The translations under genes and the position numbers were made by a program. This document shows positions 13,369 to 23,262 of a stretch of DNA of 64,000 nucleotides, in pieces. The stretch comes from Paraspadella gotoi (Eukaryota; Chaetognatha): positions 3,728,689 to 3,792,688 of the forward strand of contig CM119264.1 of assembly GCA_051294375.1 (NCBI GenBank), in the 5' to 3' direction. Under the pieces are notes generated by a model. That model saw only the letters and a list, made by a program, of their open reading frames with translations. It was not told the DNA's origin and did no database searches. Positions within the stretch are counted from its first letter, which is position 1. Each line of letters opens with the position of its first letter.

Positions 13369-13393
13369 NNNNNNNNNNNNNNNNNNNNNNNNN
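13369..13393. other. Assembly gap (25 N)
   Basis: Fixed-length gap. Its right flank repeats the sequence at 13086-13112, so the flanks may overlap. Confidence 1.
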
Positions 13394-13429
13394 GCTTTAT
13401 CGGATTAAAGAGAGAGAGAGAGGAGTGTA

Positions 13430-15095
13430 GTAATATTTTTTACTTCGTTTCGAAAACTGACTTTTGTTTACCCGGCAATTCGCGAGAACCAGTCTTTTCT
13501 CTCTCGTCCTATTTTTAATCTCGGTTCACAGACGATATCCTGCACGTTACCGTTTTTGCTGCTTCGAAATTTAATGCCAAATTTCTCTGCCTATTCAACG
13601 CCGTTTATTTCGAAAGTTAAAATGTATATCTATTCTCTCTCGCATCCTATGTCAAAGTGTCGTACTGCTGATATCATAACGGTGGTATATCTGTGCTTCT
13701 CCACATACTACAATACGCTAAGGAGTCTCTGATCCGTTGCATGTCATATACATCCGAGACCAGACCGATAATAGCTCCCAGTGAACCTGATACTGTCAGA
13801 TAATCTATGACAACAACAAAACGTGATCATAATCGCTACCTACGCGCTACTTATGTCCTGAGACACTGTTTTCTATAATGCACTCGTTTTAATAAGTTTT
13901 TAATCATATGCGTTTATAATTGCGAACATCGTTTATATTAAATCGTTGTATAAATCTGGTTTCACAGTTCGCAGCGGCTGCTTTCCTCGCGATCCCATTC
14001 CGCACAGCTATTTTTCCGATGCCTTTACGGCTGCCGTTATTCTCGAGGATCCCATTTCCGCACGCTTCTTTTCCGCCATGCTTTAACGGCTGCATTTCCT
14101 CGGAATTCTGACTTTCCCAGCATCTTTTCCGATTGCTTTGTCCGATCGCTTTCTATTCTCCGAATGCCATTAACGGACTTGCCCCTTACCCGATATTATC
14201 ACTATCTGAGTGACGACGTAAGAGCCGCGCTCTAGTACTCGCGTCGTGGCCAGCTGACACTCGAGATAAACTATCGTCAGTTCATCGCGGCATTCTTACA
14301 ACAACACTGCGTATAGCTCTAATCACAATCATGATAGGGTATAGCGCAATCCACCTCAGTTGCTGCCCTCCCACTCCTTACTTTGAAACAGTTACTCTCG
14401 ATTATACTTCCTGTCTACCGCACTCACGTGCATCCTGTGTCAACACAACCAGCCTACCATACTACGCTTCATTATAATCGCTCATCCAATGATAATGCGA
14501 TCAAAGCCTTCTCAATGTGCACTCTTATACGAACACATATCTTTGATGCTAAACTGCTTAAAAACGACGTTTCCAGATGCTGGTAAAGTCATGACAATAG
14601 CTGCAAATAGCCCGCCGCGGCCTTGCAGGTTTAGTAGGAAAACGTCCTAACTCCCACTCTTTCCCTGGCACCTGCATCAGTCTCCTAGGCATATTCCGTT
14701 GCCTCCAACGCTGCCTTCTAATATTCCATTTCACTTCTCAACAACCAGATCAGCGTACTCTCATATCTTACATCCGTCAGAGATGATACTCCTCCGATCC
14801 TACTACCTCTACCCTGTACTGCGCGCGTGGCGCGTGAGCGCTCAAGTAATGGCTCTACGAACAGACTGATACTCTCTAATACCTACAAACAGCGCATCCA
14901 CATCGACGACTATAAGTCAGCTAATATCATGATACGTCGGTCATCATCGCACCGTGCAATGAGCCTGCTCCTACCACACACTATCCCTCTGTCGATCACC
15001 CTAGAACTCGTGTTCTTTGCGTACTCCGCGATGTTGCGCGCAGAGCCATCCGCGTAATACTGGTCTTGTGCCGCTCTTACAAGAAAATATTAAAG
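13430..15095. other. Compositionally odd block with no microsatellites
   Basis: About 1.6 kb of roughly balanced base composition with no long homopolymers or microsatellites, unlike everything around it. At 13965-14175 there are three very degenerate copies of a roughly 60-base unit (GATCCCATTTCCGCACGCTT-like, then CCTTTACGGCTGC). No long or spliced frame is visible. It may be an error-rich single-read stretch or foreign DNA. Confidence 0.5.
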
Positions 15096-15419
15096 GGCAG
15101 AATTGGTTAAAGCATAGTTAATTCTGTCTGAAGGATCCTAATTTATGCCACGAATTTCTTCTGCCATACGATTCATACCAATCAGTTTTTGCCCGCATCA
15201 CAAAAAAGGCTTGCCCTTTTTTTATCACCAATAATTCTTGTTTTTTACAGAGATGCAGGCACAAAACTGCTCTGGTGAGACACAAATTACATTTGTTATC
15301 ATAAACGAAGAAGCTCGAATTTTATTATCTGTTATATCAAAGCGTTCCATCCCCACCATATCCTCTTGAAACTCCCCTGCTGCTTGTAAGCCTTCATTGC
15401 CTGCATCAAAACCCTGGAT

Positions 15420-15450
<31 letters not shown>

Positions 15451-15589
15451 GTTCGCTCCGTTTACGATTCAGTTCAACGTCCGACCTCGAACTCGGGACC
15501 TTCAAGGCGATGAATCCCTACGAAACCGCGACGAAACGTCGAGTAAATCATTCTCTTCGAAATCAACGACTCGAGAAATTCGCGTGGAA

Positions 15590-16365
15590 AAAATTGAAAA
15601 AAATAGAAATGGAATGAAATTGGAAAATAGAATTAGAAATGGAATAAGAAAATGAAATCGGAAAACGAATTTGGAAAGTAAAAAGCTAAAGAAAAAATTG
15701 GATTGGAAATTGAAAATATAAAATAGAATTAAAAAATAGCTTTATATAATTTGAAACAGAAAATAGAATTATTTCATTTAAATTAAAAAGAAACAGAAAA
15801 ATAGGAAAAAATTGAAATCATAAAATATAAGCTGAAAATTCATTTCAAAAAACAGGAAATTGAAAAAATTTGCAAATTGAAAAAAGGATCAGAAAATTTG
15901 TTTTTAAAATGAAACATTAAAAGAAGAAGGGTTGGAATCATAAAATAAAATCAATGGTGAAATGGAAATAGTAGTAGGGATCGTCAGAATCAGAAAATGG
16001 AATCAGAAAATTCATTTTATTGATAATTAATAATTAATAAGAAGTTAAAATTAGAAAAAATGGAATAAAAAAATTCAAATGGAGACAGAAAATGGGCAAA
16101 AAATAGGAATCAGAAAATGGAACAGAAAATTCATTTGTGAAATAAAAATAAAAAAAGGAGAAAAAGTAAGAAAATTGAATCAGAATATTTATTCATACAA
16201 GAGAATATAAGTATACTACAATGAAAAAATTCAATAGTAAAATTAAAATGGATAATGGGAAAAAAGTTGGAATCAGAAAATGGAATGAAGAAATTCATTC
16301 GCGAAATTTAAATAGAAAATGAGAAAAAAAATAGGAATCAGAAAATGGAATCATGGATGAAATAA
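15590..16365. repeat. Degenerate AG-rich minisatellite
   Basis: Many imperfect copies of GGAATCAGAAAATGGAAT-like words followed by AGAAAATTCATTTGTGAAAT and A-rich spacer. The spacing is irregular, near 90-100 bases in the better-kept right half. Noncoding. Confidence 0.75.
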
Positions 16366-17220
16366 ATCAGCGACGGAAGAAAAATAAAAAGAGAATCTTG
16401 AGTGAAACGACGAGATGGTGAGGGTGGGGGGGTGGGGGGGTGGAGAGTGTGGGGGGGGGTATTTGGGACGGGATGGGCGTGAAGGGGGGTTAGTATGGGT
16501 TCGTCGCAAGGAAGGAAAGAAAAATGAGAAAGAGAAGGAGAGAGGAGAGCAGAGAGAGAGAGAGAGAGAGAGTATGAGAGAGAGAGAGAGAGGAGAGTGG
16601 CACGAAGAGAAATTAGTTGCCAAAATGGAGACGGAGTGAATAATTTTGTGGGAGAGACGAGTCGGTGACTCGTCGATCGGGGAAACGAGAGAAGGAAACT
16701 TGAAGTAAAAATGGATGAAGAGATGAGAAAAAAATGATGAAGATGAAGAGAATGAGGAACGAAGAGTTGAAATTTGGTTGAGGAGAAAGAGATGAACTAT
16801 TAATTAATTATTAATTATAAAATCCATGAGGGTAGAGTTGAGAGAAAAGAGATCGAGGGGGAGAATATGAGGTGGAAAGAGTTTCGCAGCTGCGAAAGAA
16901 GTTGAAAATACGAAATCAACTTGCGGGAAATGGGAAAGAAATATCTAAAGGGAGATTTTTAATATAAATTGGTCAATAGTCATGGCAACGACATTTTAAA
17001 ATATTTCTCAGCTGGGGTGGCCGATATATATCGCTTTTTTAATTATATTATTAAGGAGGTATTTTAGTTTTTGACGAAGTAACAAATTTGACAACTTTGA
17101 CAATCAGTGTCTGTGCGAAACAGTTGAATTGAAAATTATCCCTTGAAACTTTTAAAAAGAGAAAAAGTTTAAAAAAAACTAAGACAAAAACTGGTGACCG
17201 AAGGAGTTTAATCATGTGAT

Positions 17221-17222
17221 AC

Positions 17223-17271
<49 letters not shown>

Positions 17272-17316
17272 GAGAGAGAGAGAGAGAGAAGAGAGAAGAG
17301 AGAGAGAGAGAGAGTG
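17221..17316. repeat. (GA)n microsatellite
   Basis: GA array with G insertions. The flanking 16.4-17.8 kb is A/G-rich and holds no gene I can support. Confidence 0.95.
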
Positions 17317-18345
17317 AAAGGGTGGAGGGGTAGGAAGGGGGAGGTCAGGCCGAGGACGAAGCGGAAGAACTTTTCTGAGGCTCATTGTTGTTGTTTGTTG
17401 TTGTCGTTGTTGTTATTGTTAGGGGGATCGGAGTATCGTTTGGCGGGAAAGGAAAATATTCGAGGCCGAAAAAGTAAAAAAAAAAAGAATCGTCGTAATT
17501 TTAATTTTAATTTTTTTTTCAATGAACAAAGTTTGTTTCAATTGAATATTTCACATTTTTCTTTCAACATTTTTCATTCTTTCCACTTAATTGCCCGATC
17601 GAGAATAAAGACTTTGCGAGAAAAGAAAAGAAATAATTAAGCGAGAAAAGAGAAAAGAGAAAAAATTGAGGAGAAAGAAAAAATACGAGAAAAATAAATC
17701 ATCAGAGAACAGTGAATGTGAAAGAAAAAAAAAGAAAAAGAAAAAAAGAGGAAGTGAAATGAGAGAAACGACTTCGTTAAAAGAGAATGGATTTTAACGA
17801 TTCATTACGATCGGGAGTTCAGGGTTTTAAGCTGAATGTTCAATAATGTTTGAAAATACAATTACAAATAAAAAGTAAGTTAAGTAATAAAGTAATAAGT
17901 GATAAAAAGTAATAATCTCAGTAGACGAGTGATCTGGTATCAGTATTTGTCTACAAACAGAAACTCGAAGAGAAGACGGAATTTGGCTTCATAACTGATT
18001 TATGGTGAGACCTGGTTTGTGAGGCGTGATTCATGCGGTCGTGAAGGTTGGAGTCGAGTTTAAGTGCGGTTCACGAGTTCGCTCAGGAACTACAGCGGAG
18101 TCGGTTTCTTTCAAACAGCAGAATTACGGACGACTAGCGTCATTCGTTTTTCATACTCAATACGTTAATAGTTAATAGTTAATAGTTAATGACTTAGCGT
18201 CCGCTAGAGAGAACCTTTGTTAATCGTTCTCGAAAGGGTGTATAAAATGAGATACGTATATAAAGAGTGAGTAGATTAATGTATGTTGAAAACAATCTAT
18301 GAATGAATCGTAGCGAGAAAAAAAAGGAATAATTTTGTCTTTTGT

Positions 18346-18367
18346 TTTATTTAATTATTTATTTATT
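18346..18367 (-). promoter_or_regulatory. Candidate poly(A) signals of the Kelch gene
   Basis: Three overlapping or adjacent AATAAA hexamers on the minus strand lie 120-145 bases downstream of the Kelch gene's stop codon. The position suits a cleavage and polyadenylation signal. Confidence 0.45.
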
Positions 18368-18488
18368 TAATAAACGACGGTAACGATACAAAACGGATAT
18401 AAATGGTTCATGTGAATGAAAAAAAGAAATAGGAAAAGCGCTTCAGTCTCTTTATGATTTTTTTCTTTTTTCAAAAATGTACCGCATT

Positions 18489-19238
18489 TCAAATGTAATA
18501 ATCAAACTTCAACAAATGACCTGGATGCGTTTTTATTTGTCTGTCGATATATCCCCCCAAACAAATGACACTTTTCACTTTATTGTTTATCGCTGAAACG
18601 GATTGGTGAAACATCAATCCTCCATTCGCGCAAAAATCGAGCGGCAAATCTTCTTTCTTCTCCCACGTGTTTTCGTCGACGTCGTAAACTTTAACTTCCT
18701 TCAAAACGGCGCCCTGTTTGTTTCCTCCAACGAGCAGAAGTTGGGAGTCCGAGATGGGCGTCAGGGTGTGATGAGAGACGCCAAACGAAAGACCGGAATT
18801 TTTGATTTCCTCCCAACATCGAGTGATCATGTTGAGAGAGTGGAAATCTTTTAAACGAAGCTCCTCGCAAAAGCCGCCATGGATGAAAGTCTTTTCGTTC
18901 ACTTTCGCTACTGCGAAATTGCATCGAGCCGAAGGAGGTTTTCCATTCGTCAAAGGAAGAGAAAATCTTTTCGCGATTTTGTCAAATTCTATCAATTGAT
19001 TGTTGAAATACAATTCGGGTTCTGTTCTCCACTGAATCCACTCCTCGCCCTTCGATTCGATTCCATTCGTCTTCAAACTGGATTCCACTTGAGGCCCATA
19101 ACCACCGAAAAAGTAAAACTTTCCATCATGAATCCAACCTCGATGCTCTTGTCTCGGCGAAGGCAAGTCCCCCGCTGGATTGAGTTTGACAAATTCGCCG
19201 GATAAGGAGAGACGGAAGATTTCGTTGGTTGCTTTGTA
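18489..19238 (-). CDS. Kelch-repeat protein, C-terminal exon (KLHDC1/2-like)
   Basis: A 249-residue open exon follows an AG acceptor (CACCTAG) and ends in a stop. Double-glycine Kelch strands occur at FYFFGGYG, FIHGG, LLLVGG and VICLGGY. Segments such as SPRQEHRGW and SHHTLTPISD align with human KLHDC2 (SWHSFTP region) as I know it. With the two strands of the preceding exon this makes six blades, as in KLHDC1/2, which are CUL2 ubiquitin-ligase substrate receptors. The protein stops right after the last blade, so no elongin-binding BC box or CUL2 box is visible; a ligase role is therefore doubtful. The preceding intron is a single inverted-repeat element (19243-19963). Confidence 0.85.
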   Translation of the reverse strand, partial: YKATNEIFRLSLSGEFVKLNPAGDLPSPRQEHRGWIHDGKFYFFGGYGPQVESSLKTNGIESKGEEWIQWRTEPELYFNNQLIEFDKIAKRFSLPLTNGKPPSARCNFAVAKVNEKTFIHGGFCEELRLKDFHSLNMITRCWEEIKNSGLSFGVSHHTLTPISDSQLLLVGGNKQGAVLKEVKVYDVDENTWEKKEDLPLDFCANGGLMFHQSVSAINNKVKSVICLGGYIDRQIKTHPGHLLKFDYYI

Positions 19239-19242
19239 CTAG

Positions 19243-19963
19243 GTGACCATTTGAAACCCGACGCTATAAAATATTCACCAAACGAAAACGCGGAAAGACT
19301 AAAGAGATACTTAAAGACAAGACACTCATTTTTATGTATAAATATCATTTCTTGAAAATGATTTCCATGCTCGATAGCCTAATGTTTTTGAATACAAAAA
19401 TTTTGTCTTACTTTCTGGACGATTCATAAAAAAGTCTTTAAAAAAATAACAATAATATTAATATTGCTTGAAAGCCCTTTAAAGACTGTATGCTATGATA
19501 TATTTTCAAATTCTGTAGCTGTCGGGATTCGCCCCCTAACATAGCATAAAAAATATCTTTTTGACGCCCAGTCAAAGTTATAAAGTATAGAATTACGACT
19601 ACCTTAGTTTTAAAAATAGTCAATAGCAAGGTATATCACTTTTAAGAAATTAAAATAAATATTTTAATTTTTAACAGGCTTTCTTGTGATACCTATATTA
19701 GCAATAATTAGTGAGATTATTATTGTTTAACATAGTCATCAATTCCAGGTGATGAATTTCCTTTTATTTCTGATTAAAAAGCTCGAATTTGCTGCTCATC
19801 TTTTTTTTCGCTCTTTACGAACTCAAAACAAAATCATCAAAAAAAAATGTATACATGAAAAATGAGTGTGTCTTGTCTTTAAGTGTCTTTTTTAAAAATG
19901 TTAAAATCACTACGCGCTTTTGTTTGGTGAATTTTTTGATTGCGGCGAGTTTCAAATGGTCAC
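19243..19963. mobile_element. Inverted-repeat element that forms an entire Kelch intron
   Basis: The ends are perfect 15-base inverted repeats (GTGACCATTTGAAAC), and similarity continues inward for about 110 bases with one indel of about 48 bases. On the minus strand the first bases of the element (GTGACC) are the 5' splice site and the 3' splice-site AG lies four bases beyond its other end (CTAG). Removing it joins two Kelch segments in frame (...GDVGDLI + YKATNEIF...). No transposase frame is present, so it is non-autonomous. A clean target-site duplication was not found. A second copy lies at 20868. Confidence 0.65.
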
Positions 19964-20319
19964 GATGAGGTCGCCCACGTCGCCGCCGAATAAGTAAATA
20001 AACTCTTCAAAAACGATCGAAGCCGCAAAGGTCGTCGGAGGCGGGACGTCGCCCCAAGTATCGATTCGGCGCCAAGCGAAAGGATCGAGCTCAAGGATAA
20101 AAACGACTTTGGAAGGCAGAAATGGAAGGCATCCATCTTCCTGTTTTTGACCTCCGCTCCAAACGACGATCTTCCCATTGACGAACCCAGCGACAAATCC
20201 ATCGCCGACTGGCCAAGTCGCGGAGGAAAGTCGCCCGTCACCCAGGACGGGAGGAGAAGAGATGAGACTGAGAGAGAGTGGGCCTCTGACTTTGCGACTT
20301 CGTAGGACAGAGCGGGAGC
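19964..20319 (-). CDS. Kelch-repeat protein, first propeller exon (KLHDC1/2-like)
   Basis: The exon starts after TTTATTTACTTTAG and ends phase 0 at the GTGACC of the element-intron. The reading KIVVWSGG ... TWGDVPP ... IYLFGG matches the first two Kelch blades of KLHDC2 (MFVWGG ... TEGDVPP ... LYLFGG) in order and spacing. Near 20212-20240 the Kelch frame switches: upstream, the frame reading PPRLGQSA fits a blade start, while downstream the frame reading DGFVAGFVNG continues it. A single-base indel in the assembly explains this and would make the exon begin in phase 0. A real frameshift would disable the gene, but the intact downstream exon argues against that. Confidence 0.8.
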
Positions 20320-20437
20320 CTAAAGTAAATAAAAATATATCTGCTTTTAATGTACGAATTGTAAATAAATACATAGTTGAAGGTTTAATTTACTGTTGTG
20401 AAAGTATAAGTAACAGCAAATACGTAACAACAACCAC

Positions 20438-20530
<93 letters not shown>
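20438..20530. repeat. (AAT)n trinucleotide repeat
   Basis: About 30 AAT units between the minus-strand exons. A short (TTG)n run on the minus strand adjoins it. Confidence 0.97.
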
Positions 20531-20820
20531 CACAACAACAAAAACAATAACAACGGTAAAACAATCAAACCAGATGAGGGTCCAGTTGCGCCTTGTTCTT
20601 CGTCTCGCTCCACGCGTCCGTCTCCTCCAAGACTCAGGCTATCCAAACTCATCGTCAACACCCTCTTCGCTTCCTCCGCTCTCCTCAAGGCCTCTTCCAC
20701 CTTCCTCTCCACTTCCTCCAGACCATCTTCTCCCTGATCGAGTCTCAATTTCTTGATGTCGTTCGTCCAGCGAATCTTCAGCTTGGGAAAATCATTGAAC
20801 AGCTTCCAGATCACGTTTTC
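20530..20820 (-). CDS. Charged helical exon upstream of the Kelch exons
   Basis: Follows a good acceptor (TTTCCTCTCATTAG) immediately preceded by stop codons in frame, so the start is well placed. It begins ENVIWKLFNDFPKLK and continues into an Arg/Glu/Ala-rich likely coiled coil (EEVERKVEEALRRAEEAKR). It stays open to a TGA at 20530, but the last part is a simple-repeat Leu tract. Phase-0 splice-donor candidates (AAG|GTGGAA, CGC|GTGGAG) lie within it and could join it to the Kelch exon at 20319. Thus it may be the N-terminal part of the Kelch protein or the end of a separate gene. I do not recognise the family. Confidence 0.5.
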
Positions 20821-20867
20821 CTAATGAGAGGAAATGCGGATGGCGGTGTCTGGTTTTTATTTACGAG

Positions 20868-21165
20868 GTGACCATTTTCAACTCGCCAATAGAAAAAAAT
20901 CACCAAAGGAAAACGTGAAGAGATTTTAACATTTTGAAAATAGATAATTAAAGACAAGACATACTCATTTTTTATGTATAAATATAATTTCTTTTGGTGT
21001 ACTTCTACTATAACAGGAAGGGGGAAAAGATAGCTTAGAAAATGATCTCCCAGCTCGATAGCCTAATGTTTGTCTTCTTTCTGGACAATTTATAAAAAAA
21101 GTCCTCAAAAAATAACAATGATATTTATATTGCCTGAAAGCCCATTTAAAACTGTATACTATGAT
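20868..21165. mobile_element. Second copy of the intron element, one end only
   Basis: Begins GTGACCATTTTCAACTCG and then follows the 19243 copy: ATCACCAAA, TTAAAGACAAGACA-TACTCATTTTTTATGTATAA, CTCGATAGCCTAATGTTT, TTCTGGACAATTTATAAA and TGCCTGAAAGCCC. The opposite terminus was not found, so it is truncated or decayed. It also lies in an intron of the minus-strand exon series, about 50 bases from the acceptor at 20820. Confidence 0.6.
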
Positions 21166-21239
21166 ATTTTTTCGTTTTGTTGTTATTGGTAAGTTTTAGG
21201 TACAAAGTTTTTATTGTTTAAAAACAACGGTATAGGGAA

Positions 21240-21375
21240 ACAAAAATTACGGACCTGTTTCGGATATGATGAGAGCCTTATTCAGCGAAAAAATATTGCT
21301 TTGCTTTGCAATATTTTCGCGCTGAAGAAGGGTCTAAATACTTAATAGTTCCCGAATACAGTCCAACGCGATATC
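21240..21375. repeat. Inverted pair of GGAC-TGTTTCGG...TTCAGCG motifs with a hairpin
   Basis: A GGACCTGTTTCGG ... CCTTATTCAGCG segment is followed, after a short stem-loop (AAAATATTGC / GCAATATTTT), by a decayed reverse-complement version (CGCTGAAGAAGGG ... CCCGAATACAGTCC). The same motif family appears at 40.85 and 57.73 kb. Confidence 0.55.
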
Positions 21376-21473
21376 ATTCCTACGGTAATGTTAGTGGCAC
21401 AGAGCCCCATTGGAAATTTTATTCCACAAACTCTCAGAGAAGTCCCAAAAGTCAAGCATCAACCATTAACACC

Positions 21474-21580
21474 CAATCACGAAAGCCTCACTTTGAACCA
21501 ATCGCATTCCTTATAGCACTCATCACTTGACCAATCACGAAAGCCGCACTTTCAACCAATCGCATTCCTCCTTGCACTCC
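21474..21580. repeat. Two tandem 58-base units
   Basis: CAATCACGAAAGCC(T/G)CACTTT(G/C)AACC is repeated with a 58-base period. The second copy overlaps the end of a minus-strand exon and supplies its likely 5' splice site (A|GTGCGG); the first copy carries the better donor AAA|GTGAGG. Confidence 0.8.
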
Positions 21581-21786
21581 GTATGAGCCATCTCGCGCCG
21601 TTGATCGTCGACCATCGTCAGATTCCGTTTGTAGGCAAAGTTTTTGGCGGCGAGTTTGACCTCGGGATCCTCGGTCACGTGACCAAAGAAACTTGGGTCG
21701 CAGGATTCGAAAATCGGGACGAATCGATCGTCGACTTCTTGGCAAAGATTTCGGAGGCTCCGGAAGTTGGGGTAGCTGGTGATGAT
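21550..21786 (-). CDS. Internal exon, unrecognised protein (79 codons)
   Basis: Starts after CCTTTTCCAAAG with ITSYPNFRSLRNLCQEVDD and continues through FVPIFESCDPSFFGHVTED to QRREMAHTECKEE. It is GC-rich, of mixed composition and open only in this frame for its length, so it looks truly coding. The 3' end is uncertain: AAA|GTGCGG at 21550 keeps phase 0 with the next exon, but the site is weak. It follows the exon at 21918 in phase 0 across a 131-base intron. No family recognised. Confidence 0.6.
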
Positions 21787-21917
21787 CTTTGGAAAAGGGG
21801 ATGTGGGAAAGGGGAGTGAGAGGAAATAAGAATAAATAAAAACTAAATAGCTTATTTGATTATTGAATTAAATATTTTATATTGGTTGTAGTAATTTAAT
21901 AAACATTTTCCCCTCAC

Positions 21918-22097
21918 CTCGTTGTTTTTCAAGCACCACCGATACCACAGCCCCCCGTCGCCCCACTTCTGCCCCCACTCTCGCTCCAACTTGGAGCGAA
22001 ATTGTTGACGAAACATCTCGGGAATTCGGATCAGCAGGACGTCGTGGTAGCGCAGGTAGCACGTGCGCTTGTTGAGAGTATAGGACGCCTTTGCCAT
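21918..22097 (-). CDS. First coding exon of the minus-strand gene (60 codons)
   Basis: ATG at 22097 opens MAKASYTLNKRTCYLRYHD and then LLIRIPEMFRQQFRSKLE, an amphipathic, Arg/Trp-rich stretch. It ends at a strong donor, GAG|GTGAGG, in phase 0. Longer frames upstream of this ATG read through a GGAC-type repeat (TCCGTCCGTC) and are unlikely. The 131-base intron that follows contains ACAACCAATATAAAA...AATAAGCTAT, resembling the dispersed repeat at 49.25 kb. The start of transcription is not visible. Family unknown; it may be the N-terminus of the Kelch protein. Confidence 0.6.
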
Positions 22098-22589
22098 GAC
22101 GACGGACGGAGGGACGGGCGGACGGACGGACGGACGACGGGTCGATGGAATCGATGGGACAAAAAATGGATGAACTAACGAATGAAGGAAATAAAACAAT
22201 TGGGTCGTCTCGATCTTTCGTCGTCCCGATCTTTCCCGCGATCGGAATGTCGCGTCGTCAGTTTCTCATCGTCGAAATCACGAGGTTGAAAAAAAAGAAA
22301 GAAAAAAAAAACTTGATTTAAAAAAAAATTGGGATTTCCAATTTAAAATCCGAGAAGTTTTTATTTCGAATTCGGTCGAAAAAAAAGAGTAATTCGTTAA
22401 AGGTCGAAATTAGATTTTGACTTTAAAAAAAAACCTGTTTTAACAATGTTGTTAAAATATTTTCACGTACTGGTAGTTTGGTGAAAATTTAATTTTATGT
22501 ATAGCTCTTAGTAATTATGCGATACTGCTAGTAAGTTTATATCCAAATAACATTTATATTTAAATGCCCACAAAATATTCTCACTTGAC

Positions 22590-22649
22590 TGACCAGTGAC
22601 CACCATGACCAATATGACCACTATGAGCAGTGACCACAGACCAGTGACC
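22590..22649. promoter_or_regulatory. Cluster of six TGACC motifs
   Basis: TGACC starts at 22590, 22597, 22606, 22615, 22631 and 22645, all in one orientation. TGACC is the complement of GGTCA, the nuclear-receptor half-site core. The cluster lies about 500 bases upstream of the minus-strand ATG at 22097. It could equally be a decayed short tandem repeat. Confidence 0.3.
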
Positions 22650-23039
22650 ACACCGACGGCATGGCTGCAGCGCCTTCACCAAAACTGGTGTAAACTCACA
22701 AAATATCTCTCTTAGGGTTAAACAATAAACATATATGTAGAATTGTAGATTATTCATTATGTATTTGTGATATCGTGATTTATGTGACTTTTACTTTTTT
22801 CCCGGGATGAAGGCCATAATAGACTGAGAGGAGAAATGGAAACGCGAGAGCAAAGATACGGATGAGAGTCAAGGAGCTGTTGTTGTTGTTGTTGTCGTCG
22901 TCGTCGTTGTGAAAATCCGCGCGCGAGGTCAAAGGACGAGAGAAGAAACGCCGCCGACGCCGAGAGCCAAGTTCGTTGGGGCGAGAGACCGAGATAAAAA
23001 ATTCAATGTTTACTAATACTCGAGGAAACGTGGGATGCT

Positions 23040-23114
23040 GAGAGAGAGAGAGAAGAGAGAGGAGAGAGAGAGAGAGAGAGAGAGGCAGAGAGAGAGAGAG
23101 AGAGAGAGGAGTGT

Positions 23115-23149
<35 letters not shown>

Positions 23150-23262
23150 CAGAGAGAAGAGAGAGAGAGAGAAGAGGAGAGAGAGAGAGAAGAGAGAAGA
23201 CGAGAGAGACAAAGAGAGCAGAGAGAGAGAGTGAAAGAGAGAGAGAGAGAGAGAGAGAGACT
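23040..23262. repeat. (GA)n microsatellite, interrupted
   Basis: GA array broken by single C, T and G insertions over about 220 bases. Confidence 0.95.
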
